Source: Muribaculaceae bacterium Isolate-110 (HZI) (lineage in GTDB: Bacteria > Bacteroidota > Bacteroidia > Bacteroidales > Muribaculaceae). Taken from it: a stretch of 64,000 bases of DNA. The notes below the pieces were generated by a model. That model was not told the DNA's origin and searched no databases. It saw only the letters and a list, made by a program, of their open reading frames with translations. Shown here piece by piece: positions 44,761 through 54,510 of the stretch (position 1 is the first letter of the stretch; every line of letters starts with the position of its first letter). The DNA lies in NCBI GenBank assembly GCA_003762875.1, contig RIBL01000005.1, forward strand, positions 1-64,000. The letters run 5' to 3'. The translations under genes and the position numbers were made by a program.

Positions 44761-45699
44761 CTATTCTTTTTTTACTTTCACTCGGGCTGAGGCGAAGACA
44801 TTGAGGTCGAGGGTTGTGACAATCTCACGCATAGCCATTGCTGCCTTGAAAGGCACGTGTCCGTCAATTAGTTCAGGCGAGAAGGCGGCGATGGAACCGA
44901 AGCCCGGAATAACTGTCATAAATCCACCTCCGAAACTCGACATGGCCGGCACGCCTGTAATTGTCATCCACGGCTTGCGCATCTTTTTTGGTCCCTTGGC
45001 AGCCATCATGGCCACGATATTCTCTGACAGTCTGCCATCAAATACCGGCACTCCCGACATGGGGTTTACGCCGTCGGCCGCAATAGTCGCGCCCATTTGG
45101 GCGAGCTGTTGGGTTGTAACGAGCATGGAGTGGAGTTTTGTGGCGATGTCAATAGCTACAGGTGCATCGTCATAAAGTTCATAGTCATTGGTCGCAAGCA
45201 TGTTTTCAACGCCAAGTTCGCAGTTCTTCTTCACAGCGGTTTTATACAGATTGTCGTCAAGCATAGGCGACGAACCCATTAACGAAATCATAAGTTTTGA
45301 CAATATCTCCATCTTCCCGTCTGCATCGCCTACAGGCTGCACGAGGCTAACGAGTCGGATATTTTTGGCATGTATGCCTTTGGGCTTAGACGAGTGGCAT
45401 GAACAGTGAGAACACCCGCATTTGCCCATCTTCTGCGCCAGTTGCATAGGAGACATCTGGGTATAGAGCTGGGTGTAGAGCGGGATTCTGAGCAGCGAGC
45501 CCATGGCAAAAGGTGACTGCGAGTCACCTACATCAAAGCATGTGCCGTCGGTAAGACATACCGAGATGGCCATCTTGTCTGCGTTCATTCCGGCTACGCG
45601 AGGGTCGGGGGCCGCACCGTCGGCAGTCTTGGTCCTATACTTTTCAAAAGCGGCAGTCACGGCCGATTTGACATCTGACAATTTGACGAATCTTTCCAT
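44761..45699 (-). CDS. Glutaminase-like protein with altered active site
   Basis: A 312-residue protein aligning by eye with the serine-dependent glutaminases (GlsA/YbaS). The late motifs are kept: GATIAADGVNPMSGVPVF and GVPAMSSFGGGFMTVIPGFG, then IAAFSPEL. The catalytic SxxK is S68-L-L-R71, so the Lys is replaced by Arg, and the Asn-rich substrate motif (VNAGAI in active enzymes) is absent. A Cys/His cluster (C94, C96, H98, C99, C101, H102) is inserted in its place. Activity as a glutaminase is doubtful; metal binding is an inference. It is a single gene with hairpins downstream. Confidence 0.7.
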   Translation of the reverse strand: MERFVKLSDVKSAVTAAFEKYRTKTADGAAPDPRVAGMNADKMAISVCLTDGTCFDVGDSQSPFAMGSLLRIPLYTQLYTQMSPMQLAQKMGKCGCSHCSCHSSKPKGIHAKNIRLVSLVQPVGDADGKMEILSKLMISLMGSSPMLDDNLYKTAVKKNCELGVENMLATNDYELYDDAPVAIDIATKLHSMLVTTQQLAQMGATIAADGVNPMSGVPVFDGRLSENIVAMMAAKGPKKMRKPWMTITGVPAMSSFGGGFMTVIPGFGSIAAFSPELIDGHVPFKAAMAMREIVTTLDLNVFASARVKVKKE

Positions 45700-45863
45700 G
45701 ATAATAATACTTTAGTCAATCATGTGGTTATAACCGCTGATGTCGATGCAATGTTGGGCGGGTTAATTCTTATTTCGCCAAATTTCAACTTTTTAACCCT
45801 CTCGGGCGTTTTAGTGAAAAGAGATTAATCACTAACCAATAATCAATCGGATAATATATAGTT

Positions 45864-46313
45864 ATGAAAAAAAAGATGTTGAATCTGTGGTCGCTTATAG
45901 TTCTGGGTATGATTATAGTGTTTGGAGCGTGCAGCAATGACGCGTCGGAAGAATTGCCGTCAGCTGTATCGCAGTTTATCACCCAGTATTTCCCCGGGAT
46001 GAGTGTCAAGAGTTATAATGTATTGTCTGATAACGGGTGTGTTGTGCAACTGGCGTCAGGCCCGACACTGCGGTTTGACAGCGAAAACCAATGGATGGAC
46101 ATCGATGGCAACGGAGCCAGACTGCCTCAGGTGCTGATGTATGACCAGTTGCCGACCGAACTGTATGAATATCTCCAGGCCACGGAGCAGCAGGCTGATG
46201 TATATGTGATGAAGCGTGATAAGTATTACTACAAACTCACGATGCTTGACACCGTGCTCACTTATGACATAGCCACCGGCAAGGTGACATATCCCGGGAT
46301 GTCAGCCTCTTAG
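45864..46313 (+). CDS. PepSY-like lipoprotein
   Basis: A 149-residue lipoprotein with signal and Cys at 23 (VFGACSND). The body resembles the PepSY-like (DUF2874) domain of Bacteroidetes: LPSAVSQFITQYFPGMSV is its usual first helix, then VVQLASGPTLRFDSENQWMD. It is a small envelope protein of unknown role. Its last 12 bases overlap the convergent transporter gene. Confidence 0.75.
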   Translation: MKKKMLNLWSLIVLGMIIVFGACSNDASEELPSAVSQFITQYFPGMSVKSYNVLSDNGCVVQLASGPTLRFDSENQWMDIDGNGARLPQVLMYDQLPTELYEYLQATEQQADVYVMKRDKYYYKLTMLDTVLTYDIATGKVTYPGMSAS

Positions 46314-47663
46314 CAACTGCCACATGAGTATGATGGCTATAAGTATCGGTGCTATCCATCTCACGATGAAATAAATGATGCTCAACGCACGTGAGCGTAA
46401 GGCTCCATTGTTGGTAATTTCGCGACGGAAAAACGACTTGGGTGCCACCCATCCCATGTAGATGCACAGGAGTATGCCGCCAACAGGCAGCATGATGTTG
46501 GTGGTCACAGTGTCAAGAAAGTCAAAGATTGTGAGGCCGCATATGGTGTATTCGCTCCATGGACCTACCGAAAGCGAGCATATCGGACTTAGTATGAGCA
46601 AAGGGAGAGTGACGGTGAGTACGGCCTTGGCTCGTGACATGTCTGCGCGTTTCTCCATAAACGCCACCGACACTTCGGCGAGCGAGATGGTTGAAGTGAA
46701 TGCTGCGACTGTGAGCAGCAGGAAAAACAGTGAAGACCATATACGAGTGCCACCCATCTGGGCGAATATCTCCGGCAGGGTGATGAACACCAGGGCCGAG
46801 CCTGCAAGATTGCTGTCCTGCAAGCCGAATGTCATTACGGCCGGAAAGATGATGAAGTCCATGAATATGGCTACCATGAGGTCGAGCAGCGAGACTGTGA
46901 CGGCCGTGCGGGTGAGTTTTGCATCAGACGGAAAGTAGCTGGCATAGGTCACAAGTATGCCCATGGCGAGACTCAGTGAGAAAAACGACTGGCCCAGAGC
47001 GTTGACAAACGTAGCCGGTGTGACATGGCTGAAGTCGGGACGCAGGAAAAAATCAAGACCTTCGGCCGCCTTGTCAAGCGAGAGCGATACCCCGCAGAAT
47101 ATCACGAGCAGCAGGAAGAGTACCGGCATCATGATGTTTGACATCTTCTCGATGCCTTTCTGCACACCGCGTATGAGCACATACATATTAGCCAGAATCA
47201 TTATTACTGTCATGACGATAGGACGGTAGGTGCCTGTGATGAAGCTGCCCATTTTATCGCGGAAAGCCGCCTCGCCCGTGAGTGAAGACGAGTAAAGACC
47301 ACCCGTGACAGACTGTACGAGATACTCGAAAGTCCAGCCCGACACTACCATGTAGAATGACAATATCAGATAGGAGGCGAGTATGGCCATTACGCCTGCC
47401 GCACCCCATGCCTTGTGTCCGGGAGTGACACGTGAGTAGACACCCGATGCGTCCGATTCACCTCCGCGTCCGAGTGCAAATTCGGCAGTCATGACCGGAA
47501 TGCCAAGCAGAAATATACACAGAATATAGATGAAAAGAAACACTGCGCCGCCGTTGGCCTGGGCCTCGGCGGGAAATCGCCACACGTTACCGAGTCCGAC
47601 CGCCGAACCCACTGTGGCGGCTATCATTCCTATCTTTGATGCGAATTTTGTGTTGTTGGCCAT
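46302..47663 (-). CDS. Sodium-dependent transporter, NSS family
   Basis: A 453-residue LeuT-type transporter with about 11 helices. The N-terminal helix-1 motif ATVGSAVGLGNVWRFP contains the unwound sodium/substrate site. LGIPVMTAEFALGRGG and SFFSLSLAMGILVTYASYF are further family marks. It imports amino acids or related amines with Na+. Its 3' end overlaps the convergent PepSY gene by 12 bases. Confidence 0.9.
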   Translation of the reverse strand: MANNTKFASKIGMIAATVGSAVGLGNVWRFPAEAQANGGAVFLFIYILCIFLLGIPVMTAEFALGRGGESDASGVYSRVTPGHKAWGAAGVMAILASYLILSFYMVVSGWTFEYLVQSVTGGLYSSSLTGEAAFRDKMGSFITGTYRPIVMTVIMILANMYVLIRGVQKGIEKMSNIMMPVLFLLLVIFCGVSLSLDKAAEGLDFFLRPDFSHVTPATFVNALGQSFFSLSLAMGILVTYASYFPSDAKLTRTAVTVSLLDLMVAIFMDFIIFPAVMTFGLQDSNLAGSALVFITLPEIFAQMGGTRIWSSLFFLLLTVAAFTSTISLAEVSVAFMEKRADMSRAKAVLTVTLPLLILSPICSLSVGPWSEYTICGLTIFDFLDTVTTNIMLPVGGILLCIYMGWVAPKSFFRREITNNGALRSRALSIIYFIVRWIAPILIAIILMWQLLRG

Positions 47664-47741
47664 TGAAGTGTCAGGTTGAGAGTAGGAGAGAGGTGAGATG
47701 TGTCACGGAGAGAGAATCGCTTGGGGTGTCCGATAGGAGCG

Positions 47742-48443
47742 TCAACCGTATTTTGAAATCTTGCGCAACTGCGGCTCGTTAAGAATCTTTATCTTACGGC
47801 CGTCCACTACGATGAGATGGTCTTTGACAAACTGTGTGAGTGTGCGTATGGCGTTTGAGGTAGTCATGTTTGACAGGTTGGCCAGATCCTCGCGACCGAG
47901 ATATATCTTGAGAGTCATGTTGTCATCCTCTTCCACTCCATAGTTGTCAAGAAGCACTATCAAGGCTTCGGCCAGACGTCCGCGTATGTGTTTTTGCGTA
48001 AGATTCACTATCTTTGTGTCGGAAGAGCCGAGATTGCGCGAAAGCTCGTGGATGAAGAACATGGCTAGCTTGTTGTTGTTCATGATCAGACTCTCTACAA
48101 TCGACATCGGAATGGTAGCGAGGGTCGATGTCTCGAGTGTTGCCGCGCTCGAGACATAGTGCTCGCCGGCAAAGTAAGCACGATAGCCGAAATATTCCAC
48201 GGGTTTGATGAGACGTATTATCTGACATCTGCCTCCTATGCCGTCCTTGTACTTTTTGACCTTGCCTTCTATGAGACACCAGAGAAACTCCGGCTCATCT
48301 TTTTCGGCATACACCACCTGGTTTTTCTTATAGTGGTGTATTGTGAAGTTGTCGGCGATGAGACGCTTTTCCTCTCCGCTCAACAATTGCCATATCTCGG
48401 CAAAGTCTTCAGTCAAAAGTTGCGCTATTGTGCTCTTAATCAT
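47742..48443 (-). CDS. Crp/Fnr-family transcriptional regulator
   Basis: A 233-residue regulator. A cyclic-nucleotide-binding-type beta roll (about 30-145) has GKVKKYKDGIGGRCQIIRLI and EYFGYRAYFAG. A winged helix at the C-terminus carries the recognition region LGREDLANLSNMTTSNAIRTL. No N-terminal Cys cluster of Fnr type is seen, so it is not an obvious oxygen sensor. The ATG at 48443 is preferred; the longer frame adds 12 atypical residues. A TAATTTTG box on the - strand at 48484-48477 lies upstream. Confidence 0.87.
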   Translation of the reverse strand: MIKSTIAQLLTEDFAEIWQLLSGEEKRLIADNFTIHHYKKNQVVYAEKDEPEFLWCLIEGKVKKYKDGIGGRCQIIRLIKPVEYFGYRAYFAGEHYVSSAATLETSTLATIPMSIVESLIMNNNKLAMFFIHELSRNLGSSDTKIVNLTQKHIRGRLAEALIVLLDNYGVEEDDNMTLKIYLGREDLANLSNMTTSNAIRTLTQFVKDHLIVVDGRKIKILNEPQLRKISKYG

Positions 48444-48622
48444 GTGGCGTGCTGTGAAACTATGTTTTATAACACGCAAAATTACTTAAACTTTGTGTAC
48501 TTTCTTAAATACACACGTTAAAAATTATTAAACTCAGGGCCTTGTAATGTTTATGAATGAAAGACTATGACCGTCGGAAATATCAATATTTTTGTGAATC
48601 CTAAGCTCGGGAGCAGTGAAAT

Positions 48623-48655
48623 TTTGGAGGTGTGGAGTAATTGTGGTAAATTTGG
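48623..48655 (+). promoter_or_regulatory. Promoter touching the priA start codon
   Basis: TTTG at 48623-48626 and TAAATTTG at 48648-48655 are 21 bases apart. The priA ATG begins at 48659, only 3 bases after the box, so a transcript from here would be leaderless or nearly so. Confidence 0.55.
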
Positions 48656-48658
48656 GGT

Positions 48659-51133
48659 ATGATTTACGCTGAAGTCTTGCTGCCGGTGCCTATAGCCGGT
48701 GCTTTTACTTATAGAGTCCCGGCCGACATGGAGGGAAGCATTGCTGTCGGACACAGGGTGATAGTGCCGTTTGGACGACGCAAGTCCTATACAGGCATAG
48801 TGACAGCTCTGACTCCTTTTGAGCCCAAGGGCTACGAGGTGAAAGAGATAAGCATGCGCATTGACGACCGTCCCATAGTGCGCCATCCGCAGCTCAAACA
48901 TTGGGCGTGGATAGCCGACTATTACCTGTGCACTTCGGGTGAGGTATACAGGGCTGCAGTGCCGGCCGGTCTCAAGATTGAGAGTGAGACTTTTATCTCG
49001 CCGGTAGCGGGGTTTGAGGAGGACGAGAACGACCGTCTCTCCACTCGCGAGCTCTCTCTGCTCGAAGGATTGTTCGAGACCGGCGAGAAGCGTGTGAGGC
49101 TCGATGTGTTGTCAAAGAAGACCGGTATATCGGCTGTCGGGCCTGTGGTCAACTCGCTTCTGGCCCGTAATGCGGTGATGATTTCCGAAAATCTTGTGGA
49201 GCGTTATCATGCCCGCAAGGAGACTTATGTCCGTCTGACGGCTGTACGTGGTGATAGCGATGCGCTTCATGCCGTCTTTGATACTGTCAGGAAGGGTGGC
49301 AAGCAGGAGACGGCTCTGTTGACTCTGATAGAGCTGTCGGGATTTATGCGTCAGGGCCTTGAGGTGCCGGACGAGGTGACACGCTCCGCGCTGATGGAGC
49401 GTGCGGGCGTGACATCGTCGGTGATAGCGGCAATGGCAAAGAAAGGTATTGTGGAGGTGTATACACGCAAAGTTAGTCGGTTTTCCTATGCCGGGAAACC
49501 TGTGCGCGAGTTGCCTGAACTGTCGCAACATCAGCATACGGCTCTTAGGGGGATTCACCGTTCATGGCTCGAAAAGGATGTGACACTGCTCCACGGAGTC
49601 ACATCAAGCGGCAAGACAGAACTTTACATTCATCTTATAGACTATGCCATGAAGCAGGGTCGTCAGGCGTTGTATCTTGTGCCTGAGATAGCTCTGACCA
49701 CTCAGTTGACCACAAGGTTACAGAGAGTGTTTGGCAACAACGTGTTGATATATCACTCCAAATTTTCCGATAACGAGCGTGTGGAGATATGGAACCGTCT
49801 GCTTGACGACTCCTCGCCCAAGGTCATTATCGGTGCGCGCTCGTCGGTGTTTCTGCCCTTTGCGTCTTTGGGACTCGTCATTGTCGACGAAGAGCATGAG
49901 TCGGCCTACAAGCAGCAGGATCCGGCTCCGCGCTACAATGCCCGCGACGCAGCGATAGTGTTGGCTCGCATGCATGGGGCCAAGACATTGCTTGGCAGTG
50001 CGACGCCCGGAGTGGAGACCTACCGGAAGGCTTGTACAGGTCGTTACGGACTGGTGGAGCTGACCCATCGTTACGAAGGAGGTGAATTGCCTGAGATGAA
50101 AATTGTCGACATGACCGAAGCGAGAAAGAAGGGAAAGGTCAAAGGCATATTTTCCGACGAACTCCGTGCGGATGTGGGTGAGGCCCTGAGTCGGGGGATG
50201 CAGTCGATACTTTTTCTCAATCGTCGCGGTTATGCCCCTGTGGCACGGTGCAAGCAGTGTGGCTATGTGCCTAAGTGTGACCATTGTGATGTGTCTCTTA
50301 CCTATCACCGGCGCATTGACAAATTGTTGTGTCACTACTGCGGGACCCCTTATCAAGTGCCGGAAGTGTGTCCGGCGTGCAAGGAGCCCGGCATTGAGGT
50401 GCTCGGCTATGGAACTGAACGCATAGAAGAGGAGGTGGATGCTTGTTTCCCTGGTGCAGTGATAGCACGTATGGATCTCGACACTACACGCAACAAGGAT
50501 GGTTATGAGGGCATCATTGAGGACTTTTCAGCCGGCAAGTCACAGATACTTGTAGGCACGCAGATGGTTACCAAGGGCCTTGATTTCGGCAAGGTGAGCG
50601 TGGTGGGAGTAGTCAACGCAGATGCCGTGCTCAATTTTCCCGACTTTCGGGCGGCCGAGAGAGCTTTCAACATGATTGAGCAGGTGGCAGGACGGGCCGG
50701 ACGCCGCAGCGGTGACGGCAAGGTGGCTATTCAGACTTACAGTCCGTCACATCCGCTTTTCCCCTATCTGGTAGCGCACGACTACAAGGGATTTTATGAA
50801 TATGAGCTTGCAGAGCGTCAACGCTACAATTATCCACCGTTTGTAAGAGTGATATATATATATGTCAAGCATAAAGACCCTGTGGCTGTGGGCACTGTGG
50901 CCTCGGAACTTGCTGGCCGTCTGCGCGAGCTACTCGGCACAAGAGTGTCTGGGCCTGAGGAGCCAACGGTTGGCCGTGTGCAGACGTGGTATATACGTCG
51001 CATCATGCTCAAAATTGAGACTAACGCATCAATATCGAAGGTGAAGACTCTGCTAAACGATGTCCGCATCGATATGACCAATCGTGGACGCCTTTCTGGA
51101 GCGAGCGTCTATTGCGATGTCGATCCGATGTAA
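48659..51133 (+). CDS. priA: Primosomal protein N' (replication restart helicase)
   Basis: An 824-residue 3'-5' DNA helicase that reloads the replisome at stalled forks. The start MIYAEVLLPVPIAGAFTYRVP is the conserved N-terminus, so the ATG is firm. The helicase core has Walker A GVTSSGKTELY near 310 and the DEEH box. The zinc-binding region has eight cysteines (CKQCGYVPKCDHCDV, CHYCG, CPACKEPG). GRAGR lies near residue 680. The length is usual. Confidence 0.95.
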   Translation: MIYAEVLLPVPIAGAFTYRVPADMEGSIAVGHRVIVPFGRRKSYTGIVTALTPFEPKGYEVKEISMRIDDRPIVRHPQLKHWAWIADYYLCTSGEVYRAAVPAGLKIESETFISPVAGFEEDENDRLSTRELSLLEGLFETGEKRVRLDVLSKKTGISAVGPVVNSLLARNAVMISENLVERYHARKETYVRLTAVRGDSDALHAVFDTVRKGGKQETALLTLIELSGFMRQGLEVPDEVTRSALMERAGVTSSVIAAMAKKGIVEVYTRKVSRFSYAGKPVRELPELSQHQHTALRGIHRSWLEKDVTLLHGVTSSGKTELYIHLIDYAMKQGRQALYLVPEIALTTQLTTRLQRVFGNNVLIYHSKFSDNERVEIWNRLLDDSSPKVIIGARSSVFLPFASLGLVIVDEEHESAYKQQDPAPRYNARDAAIVLARMHGAKTLLGSATPGVETYRKACTGRYGLVELTHRYEGGELPEMKIVDMTEARKKGKVKGIFSDELRADVGEALSRGMQSILFLNRRGYAPVARCKQCGYVPKCDHCDVSLTYHRRIDKLLCHYCGTPYQVPEVCPACKEPGIEVLGYGTERIEEEVDACFPGAVIARMDLDTTRNKDGYEGIIEDFSAGKSQILVGTQMVTKGLDFGKVSVVGVVNADAVLNFPDFRAAERAFNMIEQVAGRAGRRSGDGKVAIQTYSPSHPLFPYLVAHDYKGFYEYELAERQRYNYPPFVRVIYIYVKHKDPVAVGTVASELAGRLRELLGTRVSGPEEPTVGRVQTWYIRRIMLKIETNASISKVKTLLNDVRIDMTNRGRLSGASVYCDVDPM

Positions 51134-51259
51134 ACCAATTTAGAGGACGTTTAATAACAAATGTTAATCCAAAGTAGGCGTGTTTTTATTTAACTTGCTC
51201 ATGATCAGATGATGCATGCGGTAGCTTTGGCCGTGAGCCGATAGTCCCATAAGTTATTG

Positions 51260-51814
51260 TTATTCGCAAGTCCCTTCAAAATGATATACGAGCTGTTGGA
51301 ACGGCTCATATTTTTTATCTCCGAGCCATAGCTCTTTCGGAGACAGGTTAAACATTATGCTATGATAAAAGGGATCGGCACTGCCGCCAAAAATTTGATC
51401 GAAAACGATTTTGACTGTTTCAAGATCACTATCACCAGGACAAATCACATTCTTAGGCAGCAATACGAAATGATACATTTGCTCATCCATTTGGTAAAAT
51501 TCATAAGCAGCTTTGACCTGGACCACGCCAATGTCACGAAGTCGGGATGCAATTATTTCATCAGTAATAGACATTGCCATTAGTGACAAGTCCATGTTGA
51601 CTGTCAAGGAATCCTTTGACACCACCTTGCACGCATTCCCTACTGATATTGTATTTCCATGATAATAGGACGCCCTCATTTCGCCATGATACGTGCCTTT
51701 CATTTCAAAAAGAGCTCTTTGAATTTCAGATGATGAAAACTCTGGCTCGTCCTTATTGCAACTTGAAATGAACACCAAGGCAATGAACAGAATAATTGTG
51801 GCTATTTGTTTCAT
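51260..51814 (-). CDS. DUF4840-like lipoprotein
   Basis: A 184-residue lipoprotein with signal and Cys at 19 (FISSCNKDE). The body (ALFEMKGTYHGEMRASYY, then later SPKELWLGDKKY) resembles the DUF4840 group of Bacteroidetes lipoproteins; this match is from memory and moderate. It is a single gene with AT-rich flanks, which I see as lower in GC than its neighbours. The function is unknown. Confidence 0.65.
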   Translation of the reverse strand: MKQIATIILFIALVFISSCNKDEPEFSSSEIQRALFEMKGTYHGEMRASYYHGNTISVGNACKVVSKDSLTVNMDLSLMAMSITDEIIASRLRDIGVVQVKAAYEFYQMDEQMYHFVLLPKNVICPGDSDLETVKIVFDQIFGGSADPFYHSIMFNLSPKELWLGDKKYEPFQQLVYHFEGTCE

Positions 51815-51976
51815 ACTTTCTTATTTTTTCAAAAAAATGCTGTGATGTTACATTCCCAGCCATTTGCAAAGTTACAACTTTTTACATTGCAAATCAATAG
51901 ACCGGACAAAAAAGGTAGGCTTAGATATATACATCTATTCTGAACCAAACCAATAAATCAGAAACTAAAACAGAGG

Positions 51977-52870
51977 TTATCTTTCGGCTGTGAACACACC
52001 GCCAATTATCATAGTCGTACCGACTACAGTGAACAGTGTGAAAGGCTCGGCGAGAAATGTGACAGCAGTCAGTATCGTCATCATCGGAACGAAATAGATA
52101 TAGTTGGCCGCCTTATCGGCTCCGAGAATATTGACCACACTGTTCCACAGTATGTAGCATATCATGGATGCGAATACTCCGAGAAACAGGAGGTTACCGT
52201 ATACCTCTGGGAGTAAAAGCATCGAGGTATCGATCGACTGCTGATTGTATAATAATGTCAGAGAGGCCGATAGAAGTCCGTAGAAAAACACCTTGCGGCT
52301 GATGAAAAATGTGGAGTAGCGTCGGGCAATGACTTTGAGTATGATACAATACATGGCCCACAGCATGGCTGCTGCTATAGTGAGAATATCGCCGAGCGGA
52401 TTAGTGCCTAAATTGAATGTGCCGTCAAACACTACGAACCCCACACCGCAAAGAGCGATGAGCGAACCGCCAAGCATACGTGGTCGCATAGGTGCGTGAA
52501 ATAATATTCGCTCAAGAATCATGGTGAAGATTGGAGCTGTGCATATGAGAAGCGATACATTGGAGGCAAAGGTCATGCCGAGGGCCGTGTTTTCAGCGAT
52601 GAAGTAGAGCGAGCCGCCACAGAGTCCGGCCAGACACATTGTTATTTCGTCTTTCAGATTGTCGGCCCAGAGCTTTTTGTGGGAGATAGCTAAGATGCAT
52701 ATGTAGGCTATAAGAAACCGATAAATGAATATTTCGGTAGGATTGAGCCCTGTGTTTATGAGTATTTTTGTCGATACAAATGTCACTCCCCATATGCTTA
52801 CGGTCATAAGGGCGATGAGGTGATACAATAGTCTGCCGTGGATTGGGAGAGAGACATGTCTTACATTCAT
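51977..52870 (-). CDS. EamA-type (DMT) transporter
   Basis: A 297-residue protein with ten membrane helices in two EamA repeats. The N-terminal repeat has SIWGVTFVSTKILIN and PTEIFIYRFLIAY; the second begins near GDILTIAAAMLWAMYCIIL. Members export amino acids or metabolites. It diverges from an Lrp-family gene across 160 bases, the usual layout for an amino-acid exporter and its regulator. A TACCTTTG box on the - strand lies at 52904-52897. Confidence 0.87.
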   Translation of the reverse strand: MNVRHVSLPIHGRLLYHLIALMTVSIWGVTFVSTKILINTGLNPTEIFIYRFLIAYICILAISHKKLWADNLKDEITMCLAGLCGGSLYFIAENTALGMTFASNVSLLICTAPIFTMILERILFHAPMRPRMLGGSLIALCGVGFVVFDGTFNLGTNPLGDILTIAAAMLWAMYCIILKVIARRYSTFFISRKVFFYGLLSASLTLLYNQQSIDTSMLLLPEVYGNLLFLGVFASMICYILWNSVVNILGADKAANYIYFVPMMTILTAVTFLAEPFTLFTVVGTTMIIGGVFTAER

Positions 52871-53029
52871 AGTCTGTGTGCTGATTTTTTTGACTGCAAA
52901 GGTATGTTTATTTAGAGATTATTCCTATATGCTGTGTGTAATTGCGCGAATATTCCTAAATTTGCGTCTGAACAAGTCCTAAATTCCCGATAGGGTAGAG
53001 TGTAGATATATAAAACAGGAAAATAGACT

Positions 53030-53503
53030 ATGACAAGATTGGATGAAACTGATGTAAAACTGTTGAAGGCTCTTCAGAAAGATGCAAAAGTTAACACGAA
53101 GGAACTGTGTGACGAGCTTAATCTCTCAAAGACTCCGGTCTATGAGCGTATCAGGAGACTTGAAAATGATGGTGTGATTACCGGCTATACGGCTTTGGTC
53201 GACAATAAGAAAGTTGGGTTGTCGCTTGTGGCGTTTTGCAATGTGTCGCTTGCTGTGCATGACGACGAGCATATCAATTGCTTCAAGGAGGACATAGCCG
53301 GGCTGGAGGAAGTGGTAGAGTGTTACTGCACGGGCGGAGTGTTTGACTTCCTGCTCAAGATAGTGTTACGGGATATGAATGAGTTCAATCACTTCGTGTT
53401 TGACAAGCTGACCAAGGTGCACGGCATAGTGAAGATGCAGAGTTCGTTTGTGCTTAGCGAGATAAAACACACGACTGCTCTCAACGTCAGAGCGCAGGGT
53501 TGA
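53030..53503 (+). CDS. Lrp/AsnC-family transcriptional regulator
   Basis: A 157-residue regulator with an N-terminal helix-turn-helix (DVKLLKALQKDAKVNTKELC, then LSKTPVYERIRRLENDGVI) and a C-terminal ligand-binding RAM domain (EEVVECYCTGGVFDFLLKI). It binds amino acids and forms octamers in this family. It is likely to control the divergent EamA transporter. A TAAATTTG sequence at 52957-52964 may be its -7 box, without a clear -33 element. Confidence 0.9.
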   Translation: MTRLDETDVKLLKALQKDAKVNTKELCDELNLSKTPVYERIRRLENDGVITGYTALVDNKKVGLSLVAFCNVSLAVHDDEHINCFKEDIAGLEEVVECYCTGGVFDFLLKIVLRDMNEFNHFVFDKLTKVHGIVKMQSSFVLSEIKHTTALNVRAQG

Positions 53504-53521
53504 CAGGTGTATCGGCGAATG

Positions 53522-53914
53522 TCAGTCGGTGGTCCATCTCAGCCACCGGCAGACGAGCACAGCCGTGAAAGCTCCGAGAGTGTTGGCAAGGGCATCGTAT
53601 ATGTCGTTGCCGGCACGGCCCATCTGCATGGCATATTGCAGATATTCAACAAGCGCGCCGAGCATGGCCGAGACAAACGCGGCCGTCAGTGCGCCTCGCA
53701 GTGAAAGGGGGCGCGATATACGGAACCTGTCAAATACAAAAGTGCCTGTCAGACCTCCGAACATGATGAAATGCACCATCTTGTCGGCACCGTCAAACAG
53801 ACTAATATCCTCCTCCCCCAAAGGCTGGGGAAGGAGGGTGAGATAAAGTATGGCCACCAGCACGGCGGCTGTCGGCTGGTAGGCCGGTATAGTGTCAATT
53901 ATCTTGCGGCCCAC
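53522..53914 (-). CDS. VanZ-family membrane protein
   Basis: A 130-residue membrane protein with four helices. The VanZ-like pattern is DKMVHFIMFGGLTGTFVFDR in the second part and LGALVEYLQYAMQMGRAGND near the end. VanZ-like proteins occur widely without a link to glycopeptide resistance. Its start overlaps the preceding lipoprotein gene by 16 bases. Confidence 0.82.
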   Translation of the reverse strand: MGRKIIDTIPAYQPTAAVLVAILYLTLLPQPLGEEDISLFDGADKMVHFIMFGGLTGTFVFDRFRISRPLSLRGALTAAFVSAMLGALVEYLQYAMQMGRAGNDIYDALANTLGAFTAVLVCRWLRWTTD

Positions 53915-54444
53915 AGTGAGTTGTCGGCTTGAGCGCGATAAGCGAGAAGTCCTTCTTCGGTGAGGTCGACAATCATGCCTTTGCCATCGGCGGTGGGCAT
54001 CTTTACGTGGTTGTCGTCAACATATGTCATGAAGTCGTAGTTCTGACCGTCAGGCATGGCCACCGACCAGGTCTGCTCGGCAACATCAAAGTCGAGACGC
54101 ACCTGCGAACCATCATTCTCCGAAGTGATGGTATAGCCCTTGCCGTCACATTCCACCAGATAACGGCCGTCGTGTCCGTCAATCATTTTCTTTCCGCATG
54201 CCATGGGGTTGGAACCGCTCCAGAATTCGATGGAGTTGATGACAACTACGTCGGCAAGAACTGACACTTCGTATACGGGAAGAACCCAGAGACCGATAAA
54301 CACCAGTTCGTTGACGATTTTGCTGCCGATAGAGTTGTTCCATGACAGGAGCTTGTTGGTGAGAGCGAAGCTACCGATGCACGATGTGAAGAGCGGCGCG
54401 CTGATGGCTGCTACGAGCGCGACGGGGATGAGACGTTTTTTCAT
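53899..54444 (-). CDS. DUF3332 family lipoprotein
   Basis: A 181-residue protein with a lipoprotein signal (Cys at 22, FTSCIGS). The hallmark SFALTNKLLSWNNSIGSKIV and NELVFIGLWVLPVYEVS is that of DUF3332. The C-terminal half is a beta-rich domain. The function is unknown. It is translationally coupled to the VanZ gene. Confidence 0.82.
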   Translation of the reverse strand: MKKRLIPVALVAAISAPLFTSCIGSFALTNKLLSWNNSIGSKIVNELVFIGLWVLPVYEVSVLADVVVINSIEFWSGSNPMACGKKMIDGHDGRYLVECDGKGYTITSENDGSQVRLDFDVAEQTWSVAMPDGQNYDFMTYVDDNHVKMPTADGKGMIVDLTEEGLLAYRAQADNSLWAAR

Positions 54445-54510
54445 ATTAGCAAAATGTTTGTTATGAATTATATTAGGGGAGTTGATACGTGTGTGTGAGA
54501 ATGGAGGGGA

